Origin: Mesosutterella multiformis
GTDB taxonomy: Bacteria > Pseudomonadota > Gammaproteobacteria > Burkholderiales > Burkholderiaceae_F
Assembly (NCBI RefSeq): GCF_003402575.1
Contig: NZ_BGZJ01000001.1
Coordinates: 1,734,501 to 1,798,500 of the forward strand
Reading direction: 5' to 3'
DNA length: 64,000 nucleotides
Made by a program: the position numbers and the translations under genes. The stretch's first letter is position 1. The number at the start of each line of letters is the position of its first letter. The notes beneath the pieces are model-generated. The model had not been told where the DNA came from, made no database searches, and worked only from the letters and a program-made list of their open reading frames with translations. Below, one piece after another: positions 17,870-26,390 of the stretch.

Positions 17870-19747
17870 ATGCCACATAATCCTCAAGCACTGGAACTCC
17901 TCTCGCCCGCGAAGAACGCGGACATCGGTATCGAGGCTTTCCGCCACGGCGCGGACGCTGTCTATATCGGCGGGCCGTCCTTCGGCGCGCGGTCCGCGGC
18001 CGGGAACAGCCTTGAGGATATTTCGCGGCTCTGTGAAACGGCGCACCGCTTCCGCGGCCGCGTCATGATGACTCTCAACACCATTCTCCGGGATGAAGAG
18101 ATTGAACCCGCGGCGAAGCTCGCCTGGGACGCCTGGAACGCGGGCGTTGACGCGCTGATCGTTCAGGATATGGGGCTTCTCGAAGCCGATCTCCCGCCGA
18201 TCCAGCTTCACGCCTCAACGCAGTGCGATATCCGGACGCCTGAAAAAGCGAAGTTTCTTGAAGAAACCGGGTTCTCGCAGATCGTGCCGGCGCGCGAACT
18301 GACGCTTCCAGAAATCCGCGCGATCGCGGATGTCCTCACTTCAGCCCGAATTGAGTTCTTTGTGCACGGGGCGCTCTGCGTGAGTTACAGCGGCCAGTGC
18401 TACGCGAGCGAAGCCGTGAAGTGCCGGAGCGCGAACCGCGGTGCCTGCGCCCAGATCTGCAGGCTGCCCTTTGATGCCGCGCTTGAGGACGGCACGGTTC
18501 TTGCGCGCCATCAGTACCTGCTCTCCCTCAAAGACAACAATCAGAGCGGAAACCTTGCAGAACTCGTCGCGGCCGGTGTCCGGAGCTTCAAGATTGAGGG
18601 GCGGCTGAAGGATATGGACTACGTGAAGAACATCACGGCGTTCTATCGGAAGAAACTGGACGCTTTTCTCAATACTCACCCCGAATACGCGAAGGAAAGC
18701 GTGGGAGATGTCCGTTTCTCCTTCACGCCGGACCCCGCAAAGACCTTTAACCGCGGCGCGACGGAATATTTTGTTCACGGCCGGATTCCTCATATTGCGA
18801 CCATCACGACGCCGAAAAACGCCGGTGAACCGATCGGCACCGTGAAGAAAATCAATGCCCGCTCCATCGTGATCCGCGCGAACGAACCGCTTCATAACGG
18901 CGACGGTCTCACGTTCTACGATCAGAAGGGGGAACTCTCCGGGCTCCTCGCGAACCGCGTCGAACCGCTTGAAGGGCGGACAACGGAAATCTTCACGCGT
19001 GAGTCCCCCGCCAAGCTCGCGAACCTCCGCCCCGGAACACAGATCCTCCGGAACCACGATCAGGCCTGGACCCGGGAGCTTGAGGGTGACACCTCAGTCC
19101 GAAAGATCCCGGTGAGGATTGAGGCTTCCGTTGATCCGAAGGGCATTTCGCTTTCGATCGAGGACGCCGAAGGGTGCCGCGCGGCGATCCGCGAAACGAT
19201 GGCGCTCGATCCCGCGAAAAACGGCGCGAAGTCGCTTGAGCAGCAGAAAAACGCGCTTTCAAAGCTTGGCGACACTGACTACCGGGCCGATACGATCGAG
19301 CTTCACGAGGAAACGCCGCTCTTCGTTCCGGTTTCAGTCCTGAATAACCTTCGTCGGTCGCTCGTCGAAAAGTTTGAGGAAGCGAGGCGCGGCGCCTTTA
19401 CGCGCTGGGAGCGGGCTCCCGTGAAGGTGGTTCCCTTCCCCGTGAAGACGCTTGACTACCGGGCGAACGTCTATAACAGCCGCGCGAAGGCGTTCTATGA
19501 AGAGCGCGGCGCGACCGTCACCCAGATGGCGTTTGAAACCGGCGAAGTCCGGGGTGAAGCTGAACTCATGCACTGCCGTCACTGCATCCGATATACGCTC
19601 GGTATCTGTCCGAAGGAAGCGATCAAGCGGGGTGAAAAGATCCGCCCGACCCCGATCGTTCTCACCTCCGGCCCGATGAAATTCATCGCCCGCTTCCACT
19701 GCGGCCCGTGCGAAATGACACTCCACGGTGAACGGACCCGCGGGTGA
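17870..19747 (+). CDS. rlhA: U32 family protein, RlhA-like (23S rRNA C2501 hydroxylation)
   Basis: A 625-residue protein of the so-called peptidase U32 family. The length and a large domain after the U32 barrel match RlhA/YdcP, which is needed for 5-hydroxycytidine at position 2501 of 23S rRNA. The U32 signature is seen as VHGALCVSYSGQCYAS followed by NRGACAQICRLPF, and the C terminus carries a second Cys cluster (CRHCIRYTLGICPKE and HCGPCEM), probably iron-sulfur ligands. A role as collagenase, as in older annotations, is unlikely. Close relatives (TrhP/YegQ) hydroxylate tRNA but are shorter, about 450 residues. Confidence 0.82.
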   Translation: MPHNPQALELLSPAKNADIGIEAFRHGADAVYIGGPSFGARSAAGNSLEDISRLCETAHRFRGRVMMTLNTILRDEEIEPAAKLAWDAWNAGVDALIVQDMGLLEADLPPIQLHASTQCDIRTPEKAKFLEETGFSQIVPARELTLPEIRAIADVLTSARIEFFVHGALCVSYSGQCYASEAVKCRSANRGACAQICRLPFDAALEDGTVLARHQYLLSLKDNNQSGNLAELVAAGVRSFKIEGRLKDMDYVKNITAFYRKKLDAFLNTHPEYAKESVGDVRFSFTPDPAKTFNRGATEYFVHGRIPHIATITTPKNAGEPIGTVKKINARSIVIRANEPLHNGDGLTFYDQKGELSGLLANRVEPLEGRTTEIFTRESPAKLANLRPGTQILRNHDQAWTRELEGDTSVRKIPVRIEASVDPKGISLSIEDAEGCRAAIRETMALDPAKNGAKSLEQQKNALSKLGDTDYRADTIELHEETPLFVPVSVLNNLRRSLVEKFEEARRGAFTRWERAPVKVVPFPVKTLDYRANVYNSRAKAFYEERGATVTQMAFETGEVRGEAELMHCRHCIRYTLGICPKEAIKRGEKIRPTPIVLTSGPMKFIARFHCGPCEMTLHGERTRG

Positions 19748-19770
19748 CATTCCGGTCTCCGGCGAAAGAG

Positions 19771-19803
19771 CCGGCAGCGCTTCATCCATCCTGCTGCCGG
19801 TTT
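19771..19803 (+). terminator. Terminator after the U32 gene
   Basis: CCGGCAGC and GCTGCCGG form an 8 bp stem with a 14-base loop, followed by TTT and ATTT. Confidence 0.65.
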
Positions 19804-19839
19804 CATTTAGGACTTCAGCCGTAAAGACTACCTCTTAGA

Positions 19840-19856
19840 GCATTTACCGTAAATGC
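19840..19856. promoter_or_regulatory. Palindrome upstream of gltS, possible operator
   Basis: GCATTTAC-C-GTAAATGC is a perfect inverted repeat with 8-base arms and one central base, in the AT-rich region 70 bp ahead of gltS. The symmetry fits a dimeric repressor site. The regulator is unknown. Confidence 0.45.
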
Positions 19857-19924
19857 GGTATTAACAAAATCCATTTGTAGCAGATAATGGCTTTTACCTG
19901 TTATTTAATTAAAAGAAGATTCAA

Positions 19925-21172
19925 ATGGATTATGCGTTCAAAGGCGGAGTGCTCTTCGTCAACGTAAGCGCCATTCAGGCGCTCGCGCTCGCGGTGCTCA
20001 CGTACTATTTCGGCGTCTGGGTGAAGAAGCACGTCAGCATTCTCGAGAAGTACTCGATTCCGAGCCCGGTGGTCGGCGGCATTCTGTTCTCCATCGTGCT
20101 TTCGATTCTCGACGGCATGAACATCATGAAGGTGCATTTTGATTCGTCGCTGCAGACGCTTCTGATGCTTGCCTTCTATACGACGATCGGCCTTATGGCG
20201 AGCCTGAAGCTGATCAAGAAGGGCGGCACACTCCTCGTCTCCTTCTTCATCGCGGTTTCTGTCCTCGTGGTGCTGCAGAACCTCGTCGGCATGACGATCG
20301 CTCAGGCGATGGGGCTTGATAAGCATTACGGCATTCTCGCCGGTTCCGTTTCCATGATGGGCGGTCTCGGCACGGCCGCGGCCTTCGGTCCGTTCTTTGA
20401 ACACACCTACGGCGTCACGGGCGGCACGGCGGTCGGCATCACGGCTGCCACGTTCGGCATGGTCGCGGCGCTCGTCCTTGGCGGCCCGTTCGGCGAATGG
20501 GTGATTCACCGCTACAAGATTCAGACCCCGAAGCAGCCGCATGAGCCCGAGGAAAAGCTGATGCTGCCCTCTGACACCGAAGTGTCCATCACATCCGAGC
20601 AGCGCGCGAACACCCCCACGTTCACGGACGAACTGATGAAGGCCGGCTCCATCGTCGCGCTCTGCATGGCGCTCGGCACTGTGGTTTCGAGCTACCTCGG
20701 TCAGTACATCACGCTCCCCGCCTATATCGGCTCCATGATCGTGGCCGCTATCGTCCGCAACATCGGTGACTTCACCCACTCCTTCTCTGTTGAAGGCAAG
20801 GGACTCAACGCTGTCGCTGACATCAGCCTGATCCTCTTCGTCACGATGGCGATCAACTCGCTGAAGCTCTACGAACTCGTGAATCTCGCGATTCCGATGA
20901 TCGTGATTCTCGCGGCCCAGACTGTGCTGATGCTTGCCTTTGCCTGGCTCGTCTTCATCAAGCTCTTCGGCAAGGAGTACGACAACGTGATGCTCGCTGT
21001 GGGCGGCATCGGTTTCGGCATGGGCGCTACGGTGAACGGCCTCGCGAACATGCAGGCGATCGGCGAAAAGTATGGTTCTTCGGCCCGCGCCTGGCTCATC
21101 GTGTCGATTGTCGGCGCCTTCCTGATTGACCTTGTGAACGCGCTCGTGATCACCTACATGGGTACGCTCTGA
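19925..21172 (+). CDS. gltS: Sodium/glutamate symporter GltS
   Basis: A 415-residue member of the ESS family that imports glutamate with sodium. Two inverted halves each carry a Gly-rich re-entrant stretch: GSVSMMGGLGTAAAFGPFFE in the first half and GGIGFGMGATVNGLANMQAIGEKYG in the second. The N terminus is outside and the central loop (about 200-235) is charged. The ATG follows AAAAGAAG. It is a single-gene unit closed by a bidirectional terminator. It fits a cell that uses glutamate as a main nutrient. Confidence 0.94.
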   Translation: MDYAFKGGVLFVNVSAIQALALAVLTYYFGVWVKKHVSILEKYSIPSPVVGGILFSIVLSILDGMNIMKVHFDSSLQTLLMLAFYTTIGLMASLKLIKKGGTLLVSFFIAVSVLVVLQNLVGMTIAQAMGLDKHYGILAGSVSMMGGLGTAAAFGPFFEHTYGVTGGTAVGITAATFGMVAALVLGGPFGEWVIHRYKIQTPKQPHEPEEKLMLPSDTEVSITSEQRANTPTFTDELMKAGSIVALCMALGTVVSSYLGQYITLPAYIGSMIVAAIVRNIGDFTHSFSVEGKGLNAVADISLILFVTMAINSLKLYELVNLAIPMIVILAAQTVLMLAFAWLVFIKLFGKEYDNVMLAVGGIGFGMGATVNGLANMQAIGEKYGSSARAWLIVSIVGAFLIDLVNALVITYMGTL

Positions 21173-21218
21173 GTGTGATGTCTTCCGGGCGGCTGCGGCC
21201 TCCCGGAAACCACACTCC

Positions 21219-21257
21219 AAAAAAACGCTCTGGACCGGATAGATCCAGAGCGTTTTC
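21219..21257. terminator. Bidirectional terminator between gltS and pdxK
   Basis: AAAACGCTCTGGA and TCCAGAGCGTTTT pair around a nine-base loop; A-run and T-run flank the stem, so it can serve both convergent genes. Confidence 0.9.
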
Positions 21258-21283
21258 ATTTGTTTGAAAGACAGCGCGCGGCT

Positions 21284-22138
21284 TTACGCCTTAGGCGCCG
21301 TCTGATCGATGATATCGAGTGAGGCCTCAATCTGCAGGCCGTCAAACTTATTCGCGACATCCTTATTCGCGAGAATCATTTCGTACACCGCGTCCATCGC
21401 GGACTGCGTGGATTCACGGATCGGGAATCCGGCCATCGTGCGGCCGATGAAGACCGAGGAGAAGATGTCGCCGGTTCCGGAGAAACTGAGCGGAATGAGC
21501 TTATAGGGAAGGATGAAATGGTGATCCGCCTTCGCGTCGTACCCGCAGACAACGGAGCCTTCCCCTTCCACCTGCATGCTCGTCACCACGACAGACCTCG
21601 CGCCCTGATCGCGCAGCTTCGCGATCAGCGCCTTCGCGTCATCCATCGAAATCGGTTCCTTCGAATAAGGAATACCGGCGAGCAGGCAGGCTTCCGTGTA
21701 ATTCGGAAGCAGGAAGTCCGAGACCGGGATCAGTTCCCGCAGGAAGCCGACCGTCTCCTCAGGAAGCCCCTGATAGAGCGAACCTTCATCGCCCATGATC
21801 GGGTCCGTGAAAATCAGAGCTCCGGCGGCGCGCTGCGCCTGGCAGAAGGCACGGACGAGCGAAGCCTGTTCAGCGGACGTCATGAAACCTGTCGACACCG
21901 CATCAAAGTGGAACCCCAGATGCTGCCAGATGCGGAGCGTATCCCGCATGTAGTCCGTCGTATCGAGGAAAGCGTATTCACCGTACGCGAAGTTATTCGA
22001 CACCAGCGCGGTCGGAAGGTTATAGAGGTCGTAGCCCAGGTGCGTGAGCACCGGAAGCATGGCGGAAAGCGCCACTTTGCTGTAGCCCGCCACGTCTGTG
22101 ATCAGAAGCACCTGCTTCCCTTTTCCGTTTTTCTGCAT
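21284..22138 (-). CDS. pdxY: Pyridoxal/pyridoxamine kinase
   Basis: A 284-residue ribokinase-fold enzyme that phosphorylates pyridoxal or pyridoxamine in vitamin B6 salvage. Visible marks are the N-terminal DVAGYSKVALSAMLPVLTHLGYD, the DPIMGDEGSLY segment, the LLPNYTEACLLAG segment and the anion-hole/catalytic motif FSGTGDIFSSVF with the catalytic Asp. The sequence is closer to PdxY-like kinases than to ThiD. Its start overlaps the stop of the small membrane protein gene by one base (TGATG), so translation is probably coupled. Confidence 0.88.
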   Translation of the reverse strand: MQKNGKGKQVLLITDVAGYSKVALSAMLPVLTHLGYDLYNLPTALVSNNFAYGEYAFLDTTDYMRDTLRIWQHLGFHFDAVSTGFMTSAEQASLVRAFCQAQRAAGALIFTDPIMGDEGSLYQGLPEETVGFLRELIPVSDFLLPNYTEACLLAGIPYSKEPISMDDAKALIAKLRDQGARSVVVTSMQVEGEGSVVCGYDAKADHHFILPYKLIPLSFSGTGDIFSSVFIGRTMAGFPIRESTQSAMDAVYEMILANKDVANKFDGLQIEASLDIIDQTAPKA

Positions 22139-22443
22139 CAGTTCTTTCCTCTTTTTTCACTCTGCTCCGCGGCCGCTTTTCCGGCCGCCTTCGGACTTTT
22201 ACCCCGACGGCTGTGTTTAGCCTCCCGCTGCGCGGCAGATTCTCTTTCCGTCGTTCGGATCAGCCTCTCGCGTTCGAGTTTCGCCTTTTCATCCATCATG
22301 CACTTACCGTAGGCGAACATCAGCGCCAGCACGCCGACACCCCCGATGGTGAGAGGGCTGTCTGACAGGTGAGCGGCAATCCAGGCCGCCGCGAGTCCCA
22401 CAAAAACACTGACGGCCGCCGGGGCGAATCGGATTTTCGGCAT
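22138..22443 (-). CDS. Small membrane protein of unknown function
   Basis: A 101-residue protein with two predicted membrane helices (about 8-26 and 30-48) and a strongly basic, Lys/Arg/Ala-rich cytoplasmic tail (RRGKSPKAAGKAAAE). No family is recognised. The coding frame is supported by its TGATG overlap with the pyridoxal kinase gene downstream. A 12-base palindrome TTTACGCGTAAA (22455-22466) lies just upstream of its start and may be an operator. Whether it has any link to vitamin B6 is unknown. Confidence 0.6.
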   Translation of the reverse strand: MPKIRFAPAAVSVFVGLAAAWIAAHLSDSPLTIGGVGVLALMFAYGKCMMDEKAKLERERLIRTTERESAAQREAKHSRRGKSPKAAGKAAAEQSEKRGKN

Positions 22444-22641
22444 TTCGGTAAACCTTTACGCGTAAACAGCTGATCGGTCCATTCTATAGGGAGAGCGAAG
22501 AGCCTGTGCCGAACCGCGCGTAAGCGGATAAATCGTGGCGCTCTTCCCCCTCCCTCCCAATCTACCGGATATTAGCGGCAGATCTGTCAAAAACTCTTCA
22601 AAATTCAATCACTCAGAAAACGGCTCCCCGGAAAACTGAAA

Positions 22642-22663
22642 GGCCCGGCATCTCTGCCGGGCC
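22642..22663 (-). terminator. Terminator after the universal stress gene
   Basis: GGCCCGGCA and TGCCGGGCC make a 9 bp stem with a four-base loop and a short T-run on the minus strand. Confidence 0.7.
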
Positions 22664-22710
22664 ATCCCCCATCCGGAAGCCGCCTCAGATGAAGCAGCAC
22701 CAGAAACTCA

Positions 22711-23604
22711 TCAGCGGATGATCAGAATCGGGCACTCCGCTTCGGCCGCGACACGGGTCGCGACGGAGCCAAGCACCGCGCTCTTGAAGTTCGTGAAGCC
22801 GTGAGACCCCATCACCACGAGGTCAAGCTTTTCCTTATTCGCGTAACGCGCGATCGCGTCACCCGGATTCCCAACGAGCCGCACGGCGCGGGGCTGGACC
22901 CCGATATCCTGCAGCGCGGGAATCGCGCGGGCCGTGGCGTATTCAAACTCCTGCTGCTCGTACTTCTCCGCGTCTTCCATCGAGACCGTCGGCGCGTCAC
23001 AGTCGTTCGCCGCGGTCATCAGATCCGCGTAGAAGTCTTCCACCGCGCTCAGCACTTCAAAATCCGCCTTGTTGCCGAAAAGCTCACGGTTCTTGCCGAT
23101 CCATTCAATGGCCTTCAGGCTGTATTCGGAACCATCGACCGCGATGCCGACGCGAAGCGCGTCCTGGGCGGGAGCGGGTTTCTCACGGACCAGCAGCACC
23201 GGGGTATCGCAGCCCGCGAGCACAGCGTTCGTGACAGACCCCATGAAGAGCTTCTTCACGTTGGTCTTACCCTGTGCCCCCATCACGACGAGGTCAGGCT
23301 TATAGGCGCCGATCTCTTTCACGATTTCTTCGGCAGGCGCGCCGACCACACATTTCTCTTCGACCTTGATGCCCTTGATGCCAAGCGGCGAGCGGACCAT
23401 CACAAACGCCTTTTCGGCACCTGCCTTGATCCAGCTGTCATACACATCTGTGTTCCAGATCTCCGTCACCACACGGCCTCGGGGAGCCGCCACATAAAAC
23501 GCCTCAACCGCGGGCTTCTTCCCGATCATCGACGTACGGGACGCAATAAATTCAGCCGCATAGCGGCTGTAGGAGCTGCCGTCAACAGGGAGCAGTATTC
23601 TCAT
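22711..23604 (-). CDS. Tandem universal stress protein
   Basis: A 297-residue protein with two UspA domains (about 1-145 and 150-297). Both have the ATP-binding motif G-2x-G-9x-G(S/T): GAQGKTNVKKLFMGSVTNAV in the first and GSHGFTNFKSAVLGSVATRV in the second. The second domain also shows the VGIAVDGSEYSLKA start. The ATG at 23604 is chosen because GGAAGGAG lies six bases upstream; the ATG two codons earlier would touch that site. Usp proteins respond to starvation and redox stress. It is a single-gene unit. Confidence 0.9.
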   Translation of the reverse strand: MRILLPVDGSSYSRYAAEFIASRTSMIGKKPAVEAFYVAAPRGRVVTEIWNTDVYDSWIKAGAEKAFVMVRSPLGIKGIKVEEKCVVGAPAEEIVKEIGAYKPDLVVMGAQGKTNVKKLFMGSVTNAVLAGCDTPVLLVREKPAPAQDALRVGIAVDGSEYSLKAIEWIGKNRELFGNKADFEVLSAVEDFYADLMTAANDCDAPTVSMEDAEKYEQQEFEYATARAIPALQDIGVQPRAVRLVGNPGDAIARYANKEKLDLVVMGSHGFTNFKSAVLGSVATRVAAEAECPILIIR

Positions 23605-23792
23605 ATCCATCTCCTTCCATTCAGTTGGCCGGCGTGCTCATTCTGACTACAGGCACTACCGTCCTGATAATTGTCTTTTTTGCAACCTTTCCTTCACTCT
23701 CAAGTATACGCTTGTAAAAATAAGCTGTTAATAATTCGAGGTAAATGTTAGTTTTTATCCTATAAGGGGTAGATCGGCTCTTTAAGGCTTTG

Positions 23793-25067
23793 TCAGGCGA
23801 TGCTGAGGAGATCTTCCCATCGCGTCGTGTAGCAGGGAGAGAGCATCCCGCGGCACATCTCCCAGCGGTCTGAGGCGATCGAACTCCCGGTCACGATCGC
23901 GGATTTTCCGAATCGTCCCGTCAGGTCGTCCAGCGTCCGCATAAGGCGGCGGCTCCGGTCGTCCTCTTCTTCCGTAAAAAGATCCGGCTGCGGCGAGATC
24001 CCGGGCTCAAGCCCTGTCAGCATGACGCCCGCCTTCTTGAAGGCGAAGCCGTCCCGCCACTTCGCGCGGACCACCCGGACCGCGGCGTCGGTGATTTTCA
24101 GCGTATCCGCGGTTGCCCGCGGGAACGCCGCCACACCGGCCGCGAAGTACTGGGGAACGTTCGGGTTGAAAATATTTGTCTGAAAAAAGACTTCAACCAG
24201 TGAAGCTGCCATTTTCTGGGAGCGCATCTTCCGGGCGGCCTCCGCGGCGTGCGTCGCGACACTCGCCTCGACCGCCGCCCGGTCCGCGACCGGTTCCGCA
24301 AAGGACCGCGACCGCATGATCTGCTGCTTCGGGGGCGGCGCGGCTTCAAGCGCGAGGCACGGGTGTCCGAGGAGCTCCTCATGCGTTCTCGCGAGCGTCA
24401 CGCCAAACTGCTTCCGGACGAGTGAATTCGGAAGCCGCGTGAAGTCATAGGCAGTTCTGACCCCCATCCCGTTAAGCCTCGACCCGATCCGGCGTCCGAT
24501 TCCCCAGATTTCCTCCACCGGAACGAGCTTCATCGCGCGCTCCTGGCGCGAGGGCGTGAGGCTCTCCCAGTCGAGCACGCCGCCAAGCCCCTTATAGGTC
24601 TTCGCGAGATGATTCGCGAGTTTCGTAAGTGTCTTCGTACGGGCGGAACTGACGCAGGTCGGAATCCCGACCCCCCGCAGCACCCGGCTCCGGATCGCAG
24701 TGAGAAGCTCCGGGATCTCCTTCTCCACCCCGGTGAGGTCAATAAAACATTCATCAATCGAATACGGCTCAATCGCCGGCACGAGCCGCGACACCGTTTT
24801 CATCATGCGGGCGGAGAGATCGCCGTAGAGTTCATAGTTTGATGAAAACGCGACCACTTTCCCCGATCGGATCAGATCCCCGATCTTGAAAGCCGGCGTG
24901 CCGTTTTTGATGCCGAGCGCCTTTGCTTCGGCGCTCCGCGTGACCACGCAGCCATCATTATTCGAGAGCACCACGATCGGTGTCTTCAGCAGATCCGGCC
25001 GGAATACCCGCTCGCAGCTCGCGTAGAACGAGTTCGCGTCGACCAGCGCAAAACGAGGCTCCAGCAT
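23793..25067 (-). CDS. umuC: DNA polymerase V catalytic subunit UmuC
   Basis: A Y-family translesion polymerase, 424 residues. Catalytic acidic residues are intact: Asp10 in [16 protein letters not shown] and Asp105-Glu106 in SIDECFIDL. The helix-hairpin-helix region ([19 protein letters not shown]) and the little-finger domain with SRSFAEPV follow. A beta-clamp motif QPDLF is seen near residue 370. The gene is 42 bp downstream of umuD on the same strand. The polymerase should be active once bound to cleaved UmuD. Confidence 0.95.
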   Translation of the reverse strand: MLEPRFALVDANSFYASCERVFRPDLLKTPIVVLSNNDGCVVTRSAEAKALGIKNGTPAFKIGDLIRSGKVVAFSSNYELYGDLSARMMKTVSRLVPAIEPYSIDECFIDLTGVEKEIPELLTAIRSRVLRGVGIPTCVSSARTKTLTKLANHLAKTYKGLGGVLDWESLTPSRQERAMKLVPVEEIWGIGRRIGSRLNGMGVRTAYDFTRLPNSLVRKQFGVTLARTHEELLGHPCLALEAAPPPKQQIMRSRSFAEPVADRAAVEASVATHAAEAARKMRSQKMAASLVEVFFQTNIFNPNVPQYFAAGVAAFPRATADTLKITDAAVRVVRAKWRDGFAFKKAGVMLTGLEPGISPQPDLFTEEEDDRSRRLMRTLDDLTGRFGKSAIVTGSSIASDRWEMCRGMLSPCYTTRWEDLLSIA

Positions 25068-25109
25068 CTTCCGCCCCCTTCCTCACTCCTCTTTTCCCGC
25101 GCCGGTCTT

Positions 25110-25763
25110 TCAGCGGCGCGAGGCCGCGGAGAAGCTCTGGATCACATTCGTCACAACGCCGATGAAGGACCACTCATCGCACTCGCCCGGAATGATCGTC
25201 CGGTAGAGACCGCTGCTGTTCTCGGGGTGCAGCTCCATTTTCCCGTCCCGCTTCACAAGACGCTTCACGGTGAAATCCGTGTTGATCCGGGCGATCACAA
25301 TGTCGCCGTCCCGGGGCTCAAGAAGGCGCGAGACAACGAGAAGACAGCCGGGCGTGATGCCGGCATCCACCATGGAGTCGCCGGTCACGTGAACGACAAA
25401 CGTGTTCTCGGGGTTCGGTGCGAGAAGGTCATTGAAGTCGAGCGGCTCATGCGCGTAGTCATCTGCCGGGGACGGGAAACCGGCCTGGACGCTTGAAACC
25501 TCATACTCAATCTCGGCGTGGGAGAGCTCCGTCTTCATCACCATGGCGCCAGGCGGAAGCTCCGCCGCGCTTTCGACATCAAGCACGTGACGCATCCACA
25601 TATTGCCGCCCGCTCTCCTGAAGGTCTCTTTCTGAAGCGGTGTCACTGAGACCTGAAGATGCTCCGTGAGCCCCTTCCCCTGACCTTTCTTCCGGCCGGT
25701 GCCGGGTCTTCTGCCGCCCCACCCGGAGCGCGGCTTCGCGCCGTCTGCTTTCTTTTCCGCCAT
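25110..25763 (-). CDS. umuD: Extended UmuD: DNA-binding-like N terminus plus self-cleaving peptidase domain
   Basis: A 217-residue S24/LexA-type protein. The C-terminal part matches UmuD: cleavage bond Ala94-Gly95 (SSVQAGFP), Ser130 (TGDSM) and Lys167 (TVKRL). The spacings 94-130 and 130-167 equal those of E. coli UmuD (24-60 and 60-97). The difference is 70 extra N-terminal residues: a basic AT-hook-like stretch (GWGGRRPGTGRKKG, 14-27), then LQVSVTPLQKETFRRAGGNMWMRHVL (36-61), which resembles a ribbon-helix-helix DNA-binding segment. It may act as its own repressor, as the extended UmuDAb of Acinetobacter does. No canonical CTG-N10-CAG SOS box is seen upstream. Confidence 0.88.
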   Translation of the reverse strand: MAEKKADGAKPRSGWGGRRPGTGRKKGQGKGLTEHLQVSVTPLQKETFRRAGGNMWMRHVLDVESAAELPPGAMVMKTELSHAEIEYEVSSVQAGFPSPADDYAHEPLDFNDLLAPNPENTFVVHVTGDSMVDAGITPGCLLVVSRLLEPRDGDIVIARINTDFTVKRLVKRDGKMELHPENSSGLYRTIIPGECDEWSFIGVVTNVIQSFSAASRR

Positions 25764-25958
25764 TTTCGGAATCCTCTTACTGACGACCGTCCCCGCAGGT
25801 TTTTCGACTCCCGGACTGTCATCATGATTAATTCAGTATTTTTTTCAAGATAACTTTACCTCACTTCCCGCCCGGCGGAAAGCGGAGGAGGAGAAAAGCG
25901 TCAGAGCTGGCAGCGGGAGAAATGGGAGAAGTTCGAGGCGCGCATCCGGCACGGATGG
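25764..25958. promoter_or_regulatory. umuD upstream region
   Basis: About 195 bp that must hold the umuDC control region. An ATCATGAT palindrome lies near 25822-25829 and an AT-rich block near 25835-25860. No LexA box of the enterobacterial type is seen. The site bound by any repressor is not identified. Confidence 0.35.
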
Positions 25959-25959
25959 C

Positions 25960-26167
25960 AAAAAAAACAGCCTGGGCAGGAAGGAGAGGAATCTGCCCAG
26001 GCAATAATGCAACAACCATTGGAGTTACGCTCCTATATTACGGATTTTCTTAAGAAAAAACGATAGATCGCTAGACCCAGCAGGGATCCTCCACCGGTAG
26101 TAGATCGTCTTAGGTCTCAGGTCCTAGAGGAAAAGCATTGAAGAACACGGCGGAACACCGCCGCTCC
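25960..26167 (-). ncRNA. Candidate non-coding RNA of about 205 bases
   Basis: The minus strand has a strong terminator (GCCTGGGCAG / CTGCCCAGGC, then TG and eight T; 26002-25960) with no protein gene feeding it. About 205 bases upstream is a possible promoter, TTGTTT (26204-26199) and TATAAA (26179-26174), though the 19-base spacer is long. The RNA would begin with a CGGCGG-TGTT-CCGCCG hairpin, then hold the repeated word CGATCTA and GGAG/CTCC and TTTTCTTAAGAAAA stems. I compared it by eye with 6S, SRP and common riboswitch cores and found no match. Confidence 0.42.
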
Positions 26168-26390
26168 CCAGAGTTTATATTTTCAGGATTTCATATAAAA
26201 ACAATTTTTTATTATTTTTCATCTGCTTAATATATTTGATACCAAATATACGCTATCCGAAAGTATCTAGGAAAATGTCTCACTTGTTTCACAAATAATA
26301 TTTTTGAACCTAAGATGAATAAAGTCTATACATTCAGGATGTGACCGGTTTCATAGCCTGCCTGAATCAATTTTTACCAGGACAATAAAA

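Noticed and set aside
17870-19747. Collagenase annotation for the U32 protein
   Set aside because: Length and Cys clusters match RNA-hydroxylation proteins; there is no signal peptide for a secreted protease.
25960-26167. 6S RNA, SRP RNA or a fluoride/guanidine riboswitch
   Set aside because: No conserved core of these families could be placed; ends do not pair as in 6S RNA.
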